A stretch of 64,000 nt of DNA from Pleomorphomonas carboxyditropha (GCF_002770725.1 NZ_NQVN01000007.1:142813-206812), one strand, 5' to 3'. Shown: positions 52,191 to 63,315, counted from the first letter of the stretch. Notes: a model not told the origin generated them from the sequence alone. Numbers and translations are program-made.

Positions 52191-52222
52191 GAAGCCGCGG
52201 AGCGGCTTCCGGCGCCTGAGGC
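52191..52222. repeat. Multi-hairpin intergenic repeat, copy D (ends only)
   Basis: The GAAGCCGC/GCGGCTTC head hairpin and CCGGCG joined directly to the CTGAGGC tail; the middle of the element is absent. It ends 4 bp before the stop codon of the dehydrogenase gene. Confidence 0.7.
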
Positions 52223-52226
52223 CAAA

Positions 52227-53213
52227 CTACAACATCGACGGCAGCACGCGGTCGGGCAGGTGGTGCTCGTCCATGAAGGCGCGGATGTTGACGATCACCT
52301 TCTCGCCCATTTCGATGCGGCTCTCGATGGTCGCCGAGCCCATGTGGGGCAGCAGCAGCGCCCGGCCGCACTTGACGAGCTTCGGGCTGATCGCCGGCTC
52401 CTGCTCGTAGACGTCGAGGCCGGCGCCGGCCAGTTCGCCGGCGACCAGCATGCGCGTCAGGGCCGCCTCGTCGACGATCTCGCCGCGGGCGGTGTTGATG
52501 AGGTAGGCGTCCGGCCGCATCAGCTTCAGCCGCCGCGCCGACAGGAGGTGATAGGTCGCCGGCGTGTGCGGACAATGGACGGTGACGATGTCCATGCGGT
52601 TCAGCATCTGGTCGAGGCTCTCGCACCAGGTGGCGGCAAGCTTTTCCTCCACCTCGGCCGGCAGGCGATGGCGGTTATGATAGTAGACCGACAGGCCGAA
52701 GGCGCCGGCGCGGCGGGCGACCGCCTGGCCGATTCGGCCCATGCCGACGATGCCGAGCTTCTTGCCGCGGAGGCGGTTGCCCAGCATGCCGGTCGGCGAC
52801 CAGCCCTGCCATTCGCCGGCCTGAAGCGCCCGCATGCCGTCGGCCATGTGGCGCGGCACGGCAAGAATCAGCGCCATGGTCATGTCGGCGGTGTCCTCGG
52901 TGAGTACGCCGGGCGTGTTGGTGACGGCGATGCCGCGCTCGGTCGCCTTGATGACGTCGATGTTGTCGACGCCGTTGCCGAAATTGGCGATCAGCTTCAG
53001 GCCCGAGCCGGCCTGGGCAATGACGCCGCTGTCGACGCGGTCGGTAACGGTCGGCACCAGCACGTCGGCGATACGGCTCGCCTCGACCAGCTCGGCCTGG
53101 GTCATCGGCCGGTCGGTCGGATTGAGGCGGACGTCGAACAGCTCGCACATGCGCGCTTCGACGACGTCGGGCAGCTTGCGCGTCACCACCACCAGGGGCT
53201 TTTTGCCGGCCAT
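52227..53213 (-). CDS. D-isomer-specific 2-hydroxyacid dehydrogenase (glyoxylate/hydroxypyruvate reductase-like)
   Basis: 328 residues. The NAD(P)-binding GIVGMGRIGQAVARRA near residue 153, the substrate-binding region FGNGVDNIDVIKA, and the catalytic Arg (NTARGEIVDEAAL), Glu (DVYEQEP) and His (LLLPHMGSATIESR) are present. Likely substrates are glyoxylate or hydroxypyruvate. The 3' end abuts repeat copy D. Confidence 0.9.
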   Translation of the reverse strand: MAGKKPLVVVTRKLPDVVEARMCELFDVRLNPTDRPMTQAELVEASRIADVLVPTVTDRVDSGVIAQAGSGLKLIANFGNGVDNIDVIKATERGIAVTNTPGVLTEDTADMTMALILAVPRHMADGMRALQAGEWQGWSPTGMLGNRLRGKKLGIVGMGRIGQAVARRAGAFGLSVYYHNRHRLPAEVEEKLAATWCESLDQMLNRMDIVTVHCPHTPATYHLLSARRLKLMRPDAYLINTARGEIVDEAALTRMLVAGELAGAGLDVYEQEPAISPKLVKCGRALLLPHMGSATIESRIEMGEKVIVNIRAFMDEHHLPDRVLPSML

Positions 53214-53429
53214 ATCGCGTTTCGTCCTTCCTCAGGGTTGCCGACGGGCGGCAGCCTGTCGCGGCAAGTGTCGACCAGCCGCTTCCGGGCGTCAATCCGG
53301 CGGAGCTCCGATCCGCGATCATTCGTCGCGCGGCGGCGTTGACGCGACGTTAACTTTGACCGGCAACCATTGCACCAGGCGCCGCTTCGAGGAGCGGCGC
53401 ATGTTTTTGGCATGGAAGGCGGGGCAACG

Positions 53430-53948
53430 ATGGGGGCGGCGAGGCTACGGGCGGCGGCGATTCTGGCCGCAGGGCTGCTGCTTGCGGGTCCCTCGTTGGC
53501 CCAGAACGTGACGATCGGCAGTTCCGGCTTGCCGGTGCCGCGCTTCGTCAGCCTGAAATCGGACTCCGTCAACGTCCGCCAGGGACCGTCGCGCGACCAG
53601 GCGGTGGTCTGGCGCTACGTGCGCGCCGGCATGCCGGTGGAGATCACCCAGGAATTCGAGAACTGGCGGCGTATCCGCGACTTCGAGGGCGGCGAGGGCT
53701 GGGTGTTCCATTCGCTGCTGTCGGGCGCGCGCACGGCCATCGTCGCGCCCTGGACCGCCGACAAGACGCTGATCGATCTGCATGCCAGCCCGGACGACAC
53801 CAGCCGCGTTACCGCCCGCGTCGAGCCGAAGGTGCAGGCGCCGGTCGAGAAATGCAACGGCACCTGGTGCCGGCTCGACGGCAAGGGCTTTTCCGGCTGG
53901 ATCGCCCAGGGCTCCCTCTGGGGCGTCTATCCGGACGAGAAGTTCTGA
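53430..53948 (+). CDS. Exported SH3-domain protein
   Basis: 172 residues from the ATG at 53430. A signal peptide ends in AGPSLAQ; two SH3-like units follow (SLKSDSVNVRQGPSRDQAVV near residue 48 and the region around ADKTLIDLHASPDDTSRV). Such periplasmic SH3 proteins probably bind peptidoglycan or protein partners. Two in-frame ATGs lie upstream (53412 and 53370) but would add residues before the signal. The two genes that follow are on the opposite strand. Confidence 0.82.
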   Translation: MGAARLRAAAILAAGLLLAGPSLAQNVTIGSSGLPVPRFVSLKSDSVNVRQGPSRDQAVVWRYVRAGMPVEITQEFENWRRIRDFEGGEGWVFHSLLSGARTAIVAPWTADKTLIDLHASPDDTSRVTARVEPKVQAPVEKCNGTWCRLDGKGFSGWIAQGSLWGVYPDEKF

Positions 53949-53952
53949 TTTC

Positions 53953-54891
53953 TCAAAAATGGGACTCGATGGCGTCCCATATCAGCGCCGCGACGTCGGG
54001 GCCGCCGAGCCGCCGGATGGCGCGGATGCCGGTCGGCGACGTGACGTTGATCTCGGTCAGCCTGTCGCCGATGACGTCGATGCCGACGAAGATCAGCCCG
54101 CGATCCCTGAGTTCCGGGCCGATCGCCTCGCAGATCTCCAGATCGCGCTTGCTCACCTCGGTGCTGGCCGCCGCGCCGCCCCGCACCATGTTGGAGCGGA
54201 GATCGCCCTCCGCCGGCACGCGGTTGACGAGGCCGGCGAACTTGCCGTCGACGAGGATGATGCGCTTGTCGCCGGCCCTGATGGCCGGCAGGTAGCGCTG
54301 GGCGATGAAGGGATCGCGCGACTGGGTGAGGAACAGCTCCAGGAAGGCGCCGAAATTGTCGTCGTCGGGCTTCACGTGATAGACGCCCTGGCCGCCGGCG
54401 CCGTAGAGCGGCTTCAGCACGATATCGCCGAACTCGGCGCGGAAGGCCCGGATCTCGTCCGGGTCGCGGGTGATGATCGTCTCCGGCATCAGCTCGGGGT
54501 AATTCATCACCAGCAGCTTTTCCGGCGCGTCGCGCACCTCGGCCGGATCGTTGACTACCAGCGTCGAGGGATGGATGCGCTCGAGCATGTAGGTGGTGGA
54601 AAGATAGGCCATGTCGAACGGCGGGTCCTGCCGGAGCAGCACCACGTCGAGCGTCGACAGATCGGTCTTCTCCGGCGAGCCGAGCGTGAAATGGTTGCCG
54701 GGCTCGTCGCGCACCGCCACCGGCTCGATCGCCGCCGTCACCCGGCCCGAGCGCAGCGTCAGCTTGTCGGGCGTGTAGTGGAACAGGCTGTGGCCGCGCT
54801 TCTGCGCTTCCAGCATCAGGGCGAAGGTGGAATCACCGGCGAGGCGGATCGAGGCGATGTGGTCCATCTGGACGGCGACGGAAAGACTCAT
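53953..54891 (-). CDS. gshB: Glutathione synthetase
   Basis: 312 residues of the ATP-grasp family. [15 protein letters not shown] at the start, [18 protein letters not shown] near residue 151 and the C-terminal [13 protein letters not shown] motif are characteristic. It joins gamma-glutamylcysteine and glycine. The ATG at 54891 fits the family; it is the third gene of the rsmI-yraN-gshB group, an arrangement common in alphaproteobacteria. Confidence 0.95.
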   Translation of the reverse strand: MSLSVAVQMDHIASIRLAGDSTFALMLEAQKRGHSLFHYTPDKLTLRSGRVTAAIEPVAVRDEPGNHFTLGSPEKTDLSTLDVVLLRQDPPFDMAYLSTTYMLERIHPSTLVVNDPAEVRDAPEKLLVMNYPELMPETIITRDPDEIRAFRAEFGDIVLKPLYGAGGQGVYHVKPDDDNFGAFLELFLTQSRDPFIAQRYLPAIRAGDKRIILVDGKFAGLVNRVPAEGDLRSNMVRGGAAASTEVSKRDLEICEAIGPELRDRGLIFVGIDVIGDRLTEINVTSPTGIRAIRRLGGPDVAALIWDAIESHF

Positions 54892-54966
54892 GGCGGCAAC
54901 TCGGCTTCGGAAAGGGACGCCGCCGTTTATGGGCGGCTTCCGGCTGCCGCGCAACGGGAAAGCGCT

Positions 54967-55323
54967 TCACGAAAAAGCGTTCTCGACATGGCACGGCCAG
55001 CGGCGCGGGGCGATCACCACGAGGTCGAAGCGCAGCGTGAACGCCGCGAACTGCGGGTGCCGCGACAGATAGAGATCGGCGGCCGCCTCGATGCGGCGGT
55101 AGCCTTCGGCGGCGATCGCCTCGAGACCGGCCTCGACGGACGGGCGCGCCTTGACCTCGACAAAGGCCAGCACCTTGCCGCGCCGCGCCACGATGTCGAT
55201 TTCGCCGAGCGGCGTCCGGTAGCGCGTCGCCAGCACCCGGTAGCCCTTGAGGCGCAGCAGCCACGCGGCCATGCCCTCGGCCACCAGGCCACGGGCGTGA
55301 CCGGCCCGGCGGTCGGCGGTCAT
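54967..55323 (-). CDS. yraN: UPF0102 family protein YraN
   Basis: 118 residues of the endonuclease-like UPF0102 family. RYRTPLGEIDIVARRGKVLA and FVEVKAR carry the acidic residues and lysine of the PD-(D/E)xK nuclease core. Its function is not established. ATGA overlap with rsmI upstream. Confidence 0.92.
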   Translation of the reverse strand: MTADRRAGHARGLVAEGMAAWLLRLKGYRVLATRYRTPLGEIDIVARRGKVLAFVEVKARPSVEAGLEAIAAEGYRRIEAAADLYLSRHPQFAAFTLRFDLVVIAPRRWPCHVENAFS

Positions 55324-56246
55324 TCCGCGTCACCGCCGCCGGCGTCGATGACCGCCTTGAGCTTCAGCGCCAAGGCGTAGACCTCCTTGCGCGGCCGGCC
55401 GGTGGCTTTCGCCACCTCGGCGGCGGCCTGGCCGGCGCCCTGGGTTTCGAGCGCGGCGGTGAGCAGCGCCTCGATATCGGCTTCACCGGCCGTCTCGCCA
55501 AGCGGCGGACCGACCACCAGCACGATCTCGCCGCGCGGCGGATCGGCCTCGGCGCCGGCCGCCAGCTCGGTGAGCGAGCCGTGCCGCACCTCCTCGAAGC
55601 GCTTGGTCAGCTCGCGGCAGAGCGCCGCCGGCCGGGTGCCGCCCAGCACCTCGGCCATGTCGGCGAGCGTCTCGGCCGCCCGGTGCGGCGATTCGTAGAC
55701 GACCAGCGTCGCCGGCACGCTGCGGAAGTCGGCCAGCCGGTTGCGGCGCGCCCCGGCCTTGTGCGGCAGGAAGCCGAGGAACAGGAACGTGTCGGTGGGC
55801 AGGCCGGCGGCCACCAGCGCCGACAGGATGGCCGAGGCGCCCGGGATCGGGATTACCCGGATACCCTCGGCGATCGCCTCCTCGACCAGCTTGTAGCCGG
55901 GGTCGGAGATCAGCGGCGTACCGGCGTCGGAAACCAGCGCCAGCCGCATGCCGCCGCGCAGCATGGCCAGAAGGCGCGGCCGTTCGCGGGCGGCGTTGTG
56001 CTCGTGGTAGATGGCGAGCGGCTTGCGGATGCCGTAGCGGTCGAGCAGAACGGCGGTGACGCGGCTGTCCTCGCAAACGATGAGGTCGGCGCCGGCCAGC
56101 ACGTCGAGCGCCCTGAGCGAGATGTCGGAGAGGTTGCCGATCGGCGTCGCCACCGGATAAAGGCCCGGCTCCACCGGCTTGCCGGCGAAGACGGTGCCGT
56201 CGATCGCATAGCCCGTTGTGGCGGCCTTGCCGCCTGTCTCGCTCAT
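55320..56246 (-). CDS. rsmI: 16S rRNA (cytidine-1402-2'-O)-methyltransferase
   Basis: 308 residues. LYPVATPIGNLSDISLRALD near residue 29, ICEDSR-like VCEDSRVTAVLLDRYG, and ALVSDAGTPLISDPGYKL are the RsmI motifs. It methylates the ribose of C1402 in 16S rRNA. The C-terminal helix-turn-helix-like tail (KATGRPRKEVYALALKL) is usual. The ATG at 56246 overlaps the stop of the Dabb gene upstream. Confidence 0.95.
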   Translation of the reverse strand: MSETGGKAATTGYAIDGTVFAGKPVEPGLYPVATPIGNLSDISLRALDVLAGADLIVCEDSRVTAVLLDRYGIRKPLAIYHEHNAARERPRLLAMLRGGMRLALVSDAGTPLISDPGYKLVEEAIAEGIRVIPIPGASAILSALVAAGLPTDTFLFLGFLPHKAGARRNRLADFRSVPATLVVYESPHRAAETLADMAEVLGGTRPAALCRELTKRFEEVRHGSLTELAAGAEADPPRGEIVLVVGPPLGETAGEADIEALLTAALETQGAGQAAAEVAKATGRPRKEVYALALKLKAVIDAGGGDAE

Positions 56247-56548
56247 GACGGCCGCCGTTGCTCCCTCGCCACGATATCGGCGGCCATCCGCAGGTCGCGG
56301 ATCGGCCGCACCGCGGCAATCGATGCCTCGTAGCTCGGATGCGCCTTGAACGCTTCCAGGGCGGCGGCGTCGGTGAATTCGCCGTAGACCACGAAGTCGA
56401 TGTCGTTGCCGAGGCTGTCGAGCTTCAGGTTCTCGCCGACCTCGAGATGCAGGGCATGCGGATTGGCCTCGAGCAGGCGCAGGCCGGCGAGCACCCGATC
56501 GCGGTCGCTGGCCGAACTGACTGAGAAGTAGACGATGTGTCTGATCAT
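56243..56548 (-). CDS. Dabb-domain (stress-responsive alpha/beta barrel) protein
   Basis: 101 residues. MIRHIVYFSVSSASDRDRVL at the start and FVVYGEFTDAAALEAFKAHP in the middle match the Dabb family, small dimeric ferredoxin-like barrels. Function is unknown. It is the first gene of a four-gene reverse operon (Dabb-rsmI-yraN-gshB) linked by ATGA overlaps, so it may only be carried along. Confidence 0.85.
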   Translation of the reverse strand: MIRHIVYFSVSSASDRDRVLAGLRLLEANPHALHLEVGENLKLDSLGNDIDFVVYGEFTDAAALEAFKAHPSYEASIAAVRPIRDLRMAADIVAREQRRPS

Positions 56549-56733
56549 GGAATTTCCTTGGCCGACGCTCCAAAGCCGTCGTTTCTAGCTCCCAAAACCA
56601 CACTTCGGCGGGAAAATCGAGCCACTCCGGCCGATTCCTCGCCTCTCCACCGGTAAATGGCACGTAAGGAGTTGCATCTACGGCCATTTGTCATTGAAAT
56701 GGAGCGGATGCTTTTGCGGCGGAAGGTAAGACG

Positions 56734-57987
56734 ATGACCCGTGACGATGGCAGGGTTGCGAGCGGCGCGGCCGACACGGCCGTGTCTCCGGAGACGAACG
56801 GCCAGCGCGCGGAGGCGGCCGGGCTGAGCCGGCGCCTCGCGCTGCTGCTGATGGGCGGCGCGGCGCTTGCCGCCTGTTCGCCGATGAGCCGGCCGAGCGG
56901 CGGCGGCGCCCTGCTGCCGCCTCCGACCGGGCCGGCCGTGTCGGGCGAGGTGCTCGGCACCGGCACGGTGCGTGTGGCGCTGCTCCTGCCGAAGACGGCG
57001 CCCGGCAACGGCGCCGCGCTGGCGGCCGCTATGCAGAACGCGGCCGCGCTCGGCCTCAACGACTTTTCCGGCAACGACCTCACCGTGCTGGTGAAGGACA
57101 CCCACGGCACCGCCGAGGGCGCCGCCGAGGCGGCGCGCCAGGCGATCTCGGAGGGGGCCGAGCTGATCATCGGCCCGATCTTCGCCGCCGAGGTGGGCGG
57201 CGTCGGACCGGTGGCGCGCGCCGCCTCCGTGCCGGTGATCGCCTTCTCGTCCGATCCGTCGGTGGCGGCGTCTGGCGTTTATATTCTCGGCTTCCTGGTC
57301 GACGGCCAGGTGCGCCGCGTCGTCGCCGAGGCGGCAAGGTCCGGCCGCAAGTCGATCGCCGCCATCATGTCGCAGAGCGCCTTCGGCAATCTCGCCGAGG
57401 CGGCGCTGCGCCAGGAGGCGGGGCGCTACGGCATGCGCGTGGTTGCCGTCGAACGCTTCGCCGCCGGCGGCGAAGCCCAGTCCGTGGCGGCGGTCGCCGC
57501 CAACGCCGCGCAGATCGACTGCATTCTGCTGCCCGAAGGGGCCGGCGTGGCGCCGAACATCGCCCGGTCGCTGCGGTCGGCCGGCGTCGACCTCACGCGC
57601 ATCAAGCTGCTCGGCACCGGCGTCTGGAACGATCCCACCGTCTACGGCGATCCGTCGCTGGTCGGCGGCTGGTTCCCCTCGCCGGAGATATCGGGCTTCT
57701 CGGCCTTCGCCAGCCGCTATCGGTCGACCTATGGCGGCGAGCCGCCGCTTACCGCCTCGCTCGCCTACGACGCGGTGGTGCTGGCGGCGGGGCTTGCCAA
57801 GACGGCCGGCGCCCAGCGCTTCCAGCTTTCGGTCATCACCAATCCCGAGGGCTTCCTGTCGGCGGTCAACGGCCTGTTCCGCTTCAACGCCTTCGGCACC
57901 AACGACCGCGGCCTCGCGATCTACGAAGTGACGGGCTCGACGCCGTCGCTGGTTTCCGCTGCCCCGCGCGCCTTCACCGGCGCCTGA
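56734..57987 (+). CDS. LpoA-like penicillin-binding-protein activator lipoprotein
   Basis: 417 residues. An N-terminal tail of 32 residues, then RRLALLLMGGAALAAC, a lipobox with paired arginines, then a periplasmic binding protein type 1 domain (about 75-400) with VALLLPKTAPGNGAALAAAM and LIIGPIFAAEVGGVGPVAR. Proteins of this type next to rsmI in alphaproteobacteria are called penicillin-binding-protein activators (LpoA-like). The RR pair suggests possible Tat export, to be tested. Divergent from the Dabb operon. Confidence 0.85.
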   Translation: MTRDDGRVASGAADTAVSPETNGQRAEAAGLSRRLALLLMGGAALAACSPMSRPSGGGALLPPPTGPAVSGEVLGTGTVRVALLLPKTAPGNGAALAAAMQNAAALGLNDFSGNDLTVLVKDTHGTAEGAAEAARQAISEGAELIIGPIFAAEVGGVGPVARAASVPVIAFSSDPSVAASGVYILGFLVDGQVRRVVAEAARSGRKSIAAIMSQSAFGNLAEAALRQEAGRYGMRVVAVERFAAGGEAQSVAAVAANAAQIDCILLPEGAGVAPNIARSLRSAGVDLTRIKLLGTGVWNDPTVYGDPSLVGGWFPSPEISGFSAFASRYRSTYGGEPPLTASLAYDAVVLAAGLAKTAGAQRFQLSVITNPEGFLSAVNGLFRFNAFGTNDRGLAIYEVTGSTPSLVSAAPRAFTGA

Positions 57988-58015
57988 CGGCAGGTATTGT
58001 CTTCCGATGGACGCG

Positions 58016-58035
58016 GCGGCGGCTTCGGCCGCCGC
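58016..58035. promoter_or_regulatory. UUCG hairpin before trpF
   Basis: A perfect 8-bp GC stem (GCGGCGGC with GCCGCCGC) closed by a TTCG tetraloop, 19 bp before the trpF start. It may be an RNA end for the LpoA-like gene or a leader hairpin of trpF; there is no T-run and no leader peptide rich in Trp. Confidence 0.4.
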
Positions 58036-58053
58036 TGCCGTCAGGTTGCTGGC

Positions 58054-58709
58054 ATGATGTCCTCCTTCCTCGTCAAGATCTGCGGTCTCTCCACGCCGGA
58101 AAGCCTGGAATGGGCGCTTTCGGCCGGCGCCGATCTCGTCGGCTTCGTCCACTTTCAGAAAAGTCCGCGCCATCTCCCGGCAGAGGCCGCCGCCGCACTC
58201 GCCCGGCAGGTGGCTGGCCGGGCGAAGACCGTGGTGCTGACGGTCGATGCCGCCGACGACCTTCTCGACAAGCTCGTCGCGGGCATCGCGCCGGACTTCG
58301 TCCAGTTGCATGGCCGCGAGAGCCCGCAGCGGGTCGCGGAGGCGCGGAAACGCGCCGGCCGGCCGGTGATCAAGGCGCTCGGCATCGGGTCGGCCGAAGA
58401 CGTTGCGGCCGCCCGTGCCTATGCCGGTGTCGCCGACCTCCTCCTCTACGACGCCAAGCCGCCGAAGGACGCCAGCCGGCCCGGCGGGCTGGGCGTCGCC
58501 TTCGACTGGTCGCTGCTGGAAGGAGCGCCGACGCCCTTCTTGCTTTCCGGCGGGCTTGATCCTACCAACGTCCATGATGCGGTGCGGCAGGTGCGCCCTT
58601 TCGGCGTCGACGTGTCGTCGGGCGTCGAGAGCGCACCGGGCCAAAAGGACGAGGCCCGTATCCGCGCCTTCGTGGCGGCGGCGCGCGCGGCGAGTGAAGA
58701 GGGACAACG

Positions 58710-58713
<4 letters not shown>
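58054..58713 (+). CDS. trpF: Phosphoribosylanthranilate isomerase
   Basis: 219 residues, TIM barrel. The catalytic cysteine is in [10 protein letters not shown] near residue 8, and [15 protein letters not shown] and FLLSGGLDP are typical blocks. The start is one of two adjacent ATGs (58054 and 58057). Its stop overlaps trpB (ATGA). Confidence 0.93.
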
Positions 58714-59929
<1,216 letters not shown>

Positions 59930-59933
<4 letters not shown>

Positions 59934-60766
59934 GTTCCCTTCCCGTCACCCGCATCGACGCCCGCCTTGCAAAATTGAAGGCCGAGGGCCGGGCGGCTCT
60001 GGTCACCTTCGTCACCGCCGGCGATCCCGATGCCGACACCTCGCTGGCCATCCTCAAGGCCCTGCCGGGCGCCGGCGCCGATATCATCGAGTTCGGCATG
60101 CCCTTCTCCGACCCGATGGCCGAGGGACCGCCGATCCAGGCCGCCGATATCCGGGCGCTCGCCGCCGGCCAGACCATGGTGAAGACGCTTCAGCAGGTGC
60201 GGGCCTTCCGCGAGGGCGACGACGAGACGCCGGTGGTGCTTATGGGCTACTACAACCCCATCTACATCTACGGCGTCGAGCGCTTTCTCGGCGACGCCAA
60301 GGCAGCCGGCGTCGATGGCCTGATCGTCGTCGACCTGCCGCCGGAAGAGGACGAGGAACTGTGCCTGCCGGCGATCGGCGCCGGCATCAGCTTCATTCGC
60401 CTGGCGACGCCGACCTCGGACGACCGGCGCCTGCCGGTGCTGCTGAGGAATTCCTCCGGCTTCGTCTACTACGTCTCGGTGCTCGGCGTCACCGGCGTCA
60501 AGTCGGCGGCGGCCGGCGACGTTGCCGCCGCCGTCGGCCGCATCAAGGCGCATACGCCGCTGCCGGTGATGGTCGGCTTCGGCGTCAAGACGGGCGAGCA
60601 GGCGGCGGCCATCGCCGCCCACGCCGACGGCGTGGTGGTCGGTTCGGCGCTGGTCAACGCGGTGCGCGATTCGCTTGAGGACGGCAAGGCGACCGCCGCC
60701 ACGGTCAAGGCCGTTACCGATCTCGTCGCCGATCTGGCAGCCGGCGTGCGGCGCGGACGCGCCTGA
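59930..60766 (+). CDS. trpA: Tryptophan synthase alpha chain
   Basis: 278 residues, TIM barrel. The catalytic Glu is in [17 protein letters not shown] near residue 54; [13 protein letters not shown] is the phosphate-binding block. It cleaves indole-3-glycerol phosphate. The start is GTG at 59930, overlapping the trpB stop. In most relatives accD follows directly; here an antiporter gene follows 2 bp after the stop. Confidence 0.96.
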
Positions 60767-60768
60767 CC

Positions 60769-62229
60769 ATGGGCGGCGCAGCCATGGTCCAGCCGCTCGT
60801 TGTCGGAGCGAGGCGACTTGGCTTGGCGGCCGTCCCCTTCGGTTGCTTGTCGCTGCCCGCCCTGGCGGCCGAGCAAGGACATGGCGTCGACGGCGCATCG
60901 CTGGGGGGCGTCTGGGCGCTGCCCTTCGTCGGCATCCTGCTGTCCATCGCCCTCGGCCCGTTGCTGGCGCCGCGCTTCTGGCACCATCATTTCGGCAAGG
61001 TGGCGGCCGCCTGGGCATTGGCCTTCCTGGTGCCCTTCGCCATTGTCCAGGGGCCGCCGGCCGTGGTGACGCCGCTGGCCGAGGCGCTGCTGCACGACTA
61101 CATCCCCTTCGTCGTCCTGCTCGGCGCCCTCTTCACCATCGCCGGCGGCATCCTCGTCACCGGCAACCTGCACGGCTCGCCGCGCACCAACCTCGCCCTG
61201 CTCGGCATCGGTACGCTGCTCGCTTCGGTGATCGGCACCACCGGCGCCTCCATGGTGATGATCCGGCCGCTGATCCGCGCCAACGACGGCCGCCGCCACA
61301 ACGTGCACGTGATCGTCTTCTTCATCTTCCTGGTCTCCAACCTCGGCGGATCGCTGACCCCGATCGGCGACCCGCCGCTGTTCCTCGGCTATCTGCGCGG
61401 CATCGGCTTCTTCTGGACGACGATGCACATGCTGAAGGAAACCGCCTTCGCCGCCGTCGTCCTGCTCGCCCTGTTCTACGCCATCGACCGGCGCCTTTAT
61501 CACCGCGACGACGACTTCAGGGGCCGGCTTGACCCCACGCCGGATACCGGCAGGCTCGGCCTCGAAGGCGTGGTCAATCTCCTATTGCTGCTGGTGGTGG
61601 TCGGCGCCGTGCTGATGTCGGGCGCCTGGAAGCCGGGCATCGGCTTTCGGATGTTCGGCGTCGACGTGGAATTGCAGAACCTTGTCCGTGACGCCTTGCT
61701 GATCATCGCCGCGCTCGCCTCGCTTTGGCTGACGCCGGCTGGCCTGCGGGCGCGCAACGGCTTCGAATGGGGACCGATCGTCGAGGTAGCCAAGCTGTTC
61801 GCCGGCATCTTCGTCACCATCATCCCGGTGCTGGCCATGCTGCGGGCGGCCCATGACGGCGCCTTTGCGCCGCTCATCAGGCTGGTGACGGCTGCCGACG
61901 GCACGCCGATCGACGCCATGTATTTCTGGGCGACCGGCCTTCTGTCGTCCTTCCTCGACAACGCGCCGACCTATCTGGTGTTCTTCAACCTCGCCGGTGG
62001 CGATCCCGCCCATCTGATGACCGAGATGGCTGGAACGCTGGTGGCGATTTCGGCCGGCGCCGTGTTCATGGGCGCCAACACCTATATCGGCAACGCGCCG
62101 AATTTCATGGTGAAATCGATCGCCGAGGCATCCGGCATCCGCATGCCCTCGTTCTTCGGCTACATGGCCTGGTCGGCCGGCATCCTCATCCCGCTGTTCC
62201 TGATCACGACCCTGATCTTCTTCCTTTAG
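60769..62229 (+). CDS. CitMHS_2/NhaD-type sodium:proton antiporter
   Basis: 486 residues, with a cleavable-looking signal (CLSLPALAAEQGHG) and about a dozen hydrophobic segments. FLVSNLGGSLTPIGDPPLFL and SSFLDNAPTYLVFFNL are the two hairpin-loop motifs of the NhaD/ion-transporter superfamily. It should exchange Na+ for H+ or carry an anion. A start at 60784 is equally possible. It is 2 bp after trpA, so it may be read from the trp promoter. Confidence 0.86.
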   Translation: MGGAAMVQPLVVGARRLGLAAVPFGCLSLPALAAEQGHGVDGASLGGVWALPFVGILLSIALGPLLAPRFWHHHFGKVAAAWALAFLVPFAIVQGPPAVVTPLAEALLHDYIPFVVLLGALFTIAGGILVTGNLHGSPRTNLALLGIGTLLASVIGTTGASMVMIRPLIRANDGRRHNVHVIVFFIFLVSNLGGSLTPIGDPPLFLGYLRGIGFFWTTMHMLKETAFAAVVLLALFYAIDRRLYHRDDDFRGRLDPTPDTGRLGLEGVVNLLLLLVVVGAVLMSGAWKPGIGFRMFGVDVELQNLVRDALLIIAALASLWLTPAGLRARNGFEWGPIVEVAKLFAGIFVTIIPVLAMLRAAHDGAFAPLIRLVTAADGTPIDAMYFWATGLLSSFLDNAPTYLVFFNLAGGDPAHLMTEMAGTLVAISAGAVFMGANTYIGNAPNFMVKSIAEASGIRMPSFFGYMAWSAGILIPLFLITTLIFFL

Positions 62230-62271
62230 CCGAAGCGTCCCAACTTCAAGACGACGGCGGTATCGGCAGTC

Positions 62272-63315
62272 TCAGGACTGCCCTCCCAGGCGATCCGGTC
62301 CGATCGTCTTCGGCTGGCGGTGCGGCAATGGCGCGGAAACGAGAAGCGCGGCAAGGCCGCCGATGATCGTCGCCAACAGCCGGTGTTCGGCGTTATCGAC
62401 GGCGCCGCCCTGGCCGAGGGACACGAGGAATACGACCGTCATGGTAACGGCGGCGGAGAAAATCTCGTAGCTCGCTTTCTGCACCGAATAGGTGAAGGCG
62501 ATGGCGATGATGGCGCCGATCGTCAGGCCGAGGTGCCCGACGGCGAAGCCGCCGGCCCACAGCGTGGCCAAGAGACAGCCGCCCGCGGTACCCAGCAGCC
62601 GCGACCACCCGCGCGCCCGGGTATCGTGAAGGCCGGGCTTGAGGACGATAAGGGCGGTGATCGGCGCCCAATAATCGAAAGCAAGGCCGATCCCGCTGGC
62701 GATCGACAGGCTGAGCAGGACCGCCAGCGCCGCCCGCATCGCATGAGCGATCGCCAGCGAGCGTTGGAAGTCCCGGCGTCCCGCCGCCAGCGGCAACCGT
62801 CGCAGCGGTGTCGGCAGAAGCGCCGCGATCGTGGCCACCGTGGCAATTTCGACAGCCCCGCCGACCGTTACCGCCAGCGCCCGCTCCGCGGCAGCGTCGA
62901 GCCCGCCGGGGAAATATCCGGCCATCATGAAGGCGATCACGACTTGCAGCGCCACCCACCAGAGGTCTTCGTCGGAAAGGGCGAATACGGCACAGAGCGC
63001 CGCCAGACCGGCCGAGATGATCGCCAGTGCCGGAAACCAGGCTCCTGCGAGGGTACCAAGGGCCCCCGCCACGGCCATTCCGATCATGGCGGCAGCCATC
63101 GCCCCCCAGCGGCGCCCGAACAGGTCACGCGACAGGCCGAACCCTACCGAAAAAGCCGCGCCGGCGGCGATGGCCGCATGAAGCGGATCGGTGATGAGCC
63201 GGCCGACAAGGAGAACGATCGCGATACCGGGTATGCCGACCAGTCCAAGCCGCCAGTGAAACGGCTGGATCAATCCGAGTAGCTTTCGGGGACGGCCGGT
63301 AAGGTCCAGTCGCAT
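62272..63315 (-). CDS. FUSC-family membrane protein
   Basis: 347 residues from the ATG at 63315. Two groups of hydrophobic segments; the C-terminal half has YWAPITALIVLKPGLHDTRA and ARGWSRLLGTAGGCLLATL, the core FUSC motif of aromatic-acid and fusaric-acid exporters such as AaeB. The substrate is unknown. It converges with the antiporter gene (42 bp apart). Confidence 0.85.
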   Translation of the reverse strand: MRLDLTGRPRKLLGLIQPFHWRLGLVGIPGIAIVLLVGRLITDPLHAAIAAGAAFSVGFGLSRDLFGRRWGAMAAAMIGMAVAGALGTLAGAWFPALAIISAGLAALCAVFALSDEDLWWVALQVVIAFMMAGYFPGGLDAAAERALAVTVGGAVEIATVATIAALLPTPLRRLPLAAGRRDFQRSLAIAHAMRAALAVLLSLSIASGIGLAFDYWAPITALIVLKPGLHDTRARGWSRLLGTAGGCLLATLWAGGFAVGHLGLTIGAIIAIAFTYSVQKASYEIFSAAVTMTVVFLVSLGQGGAVDNAEHRLLATIIGGLAALLVSAPLPHRQPKTIGPDRLGGQS

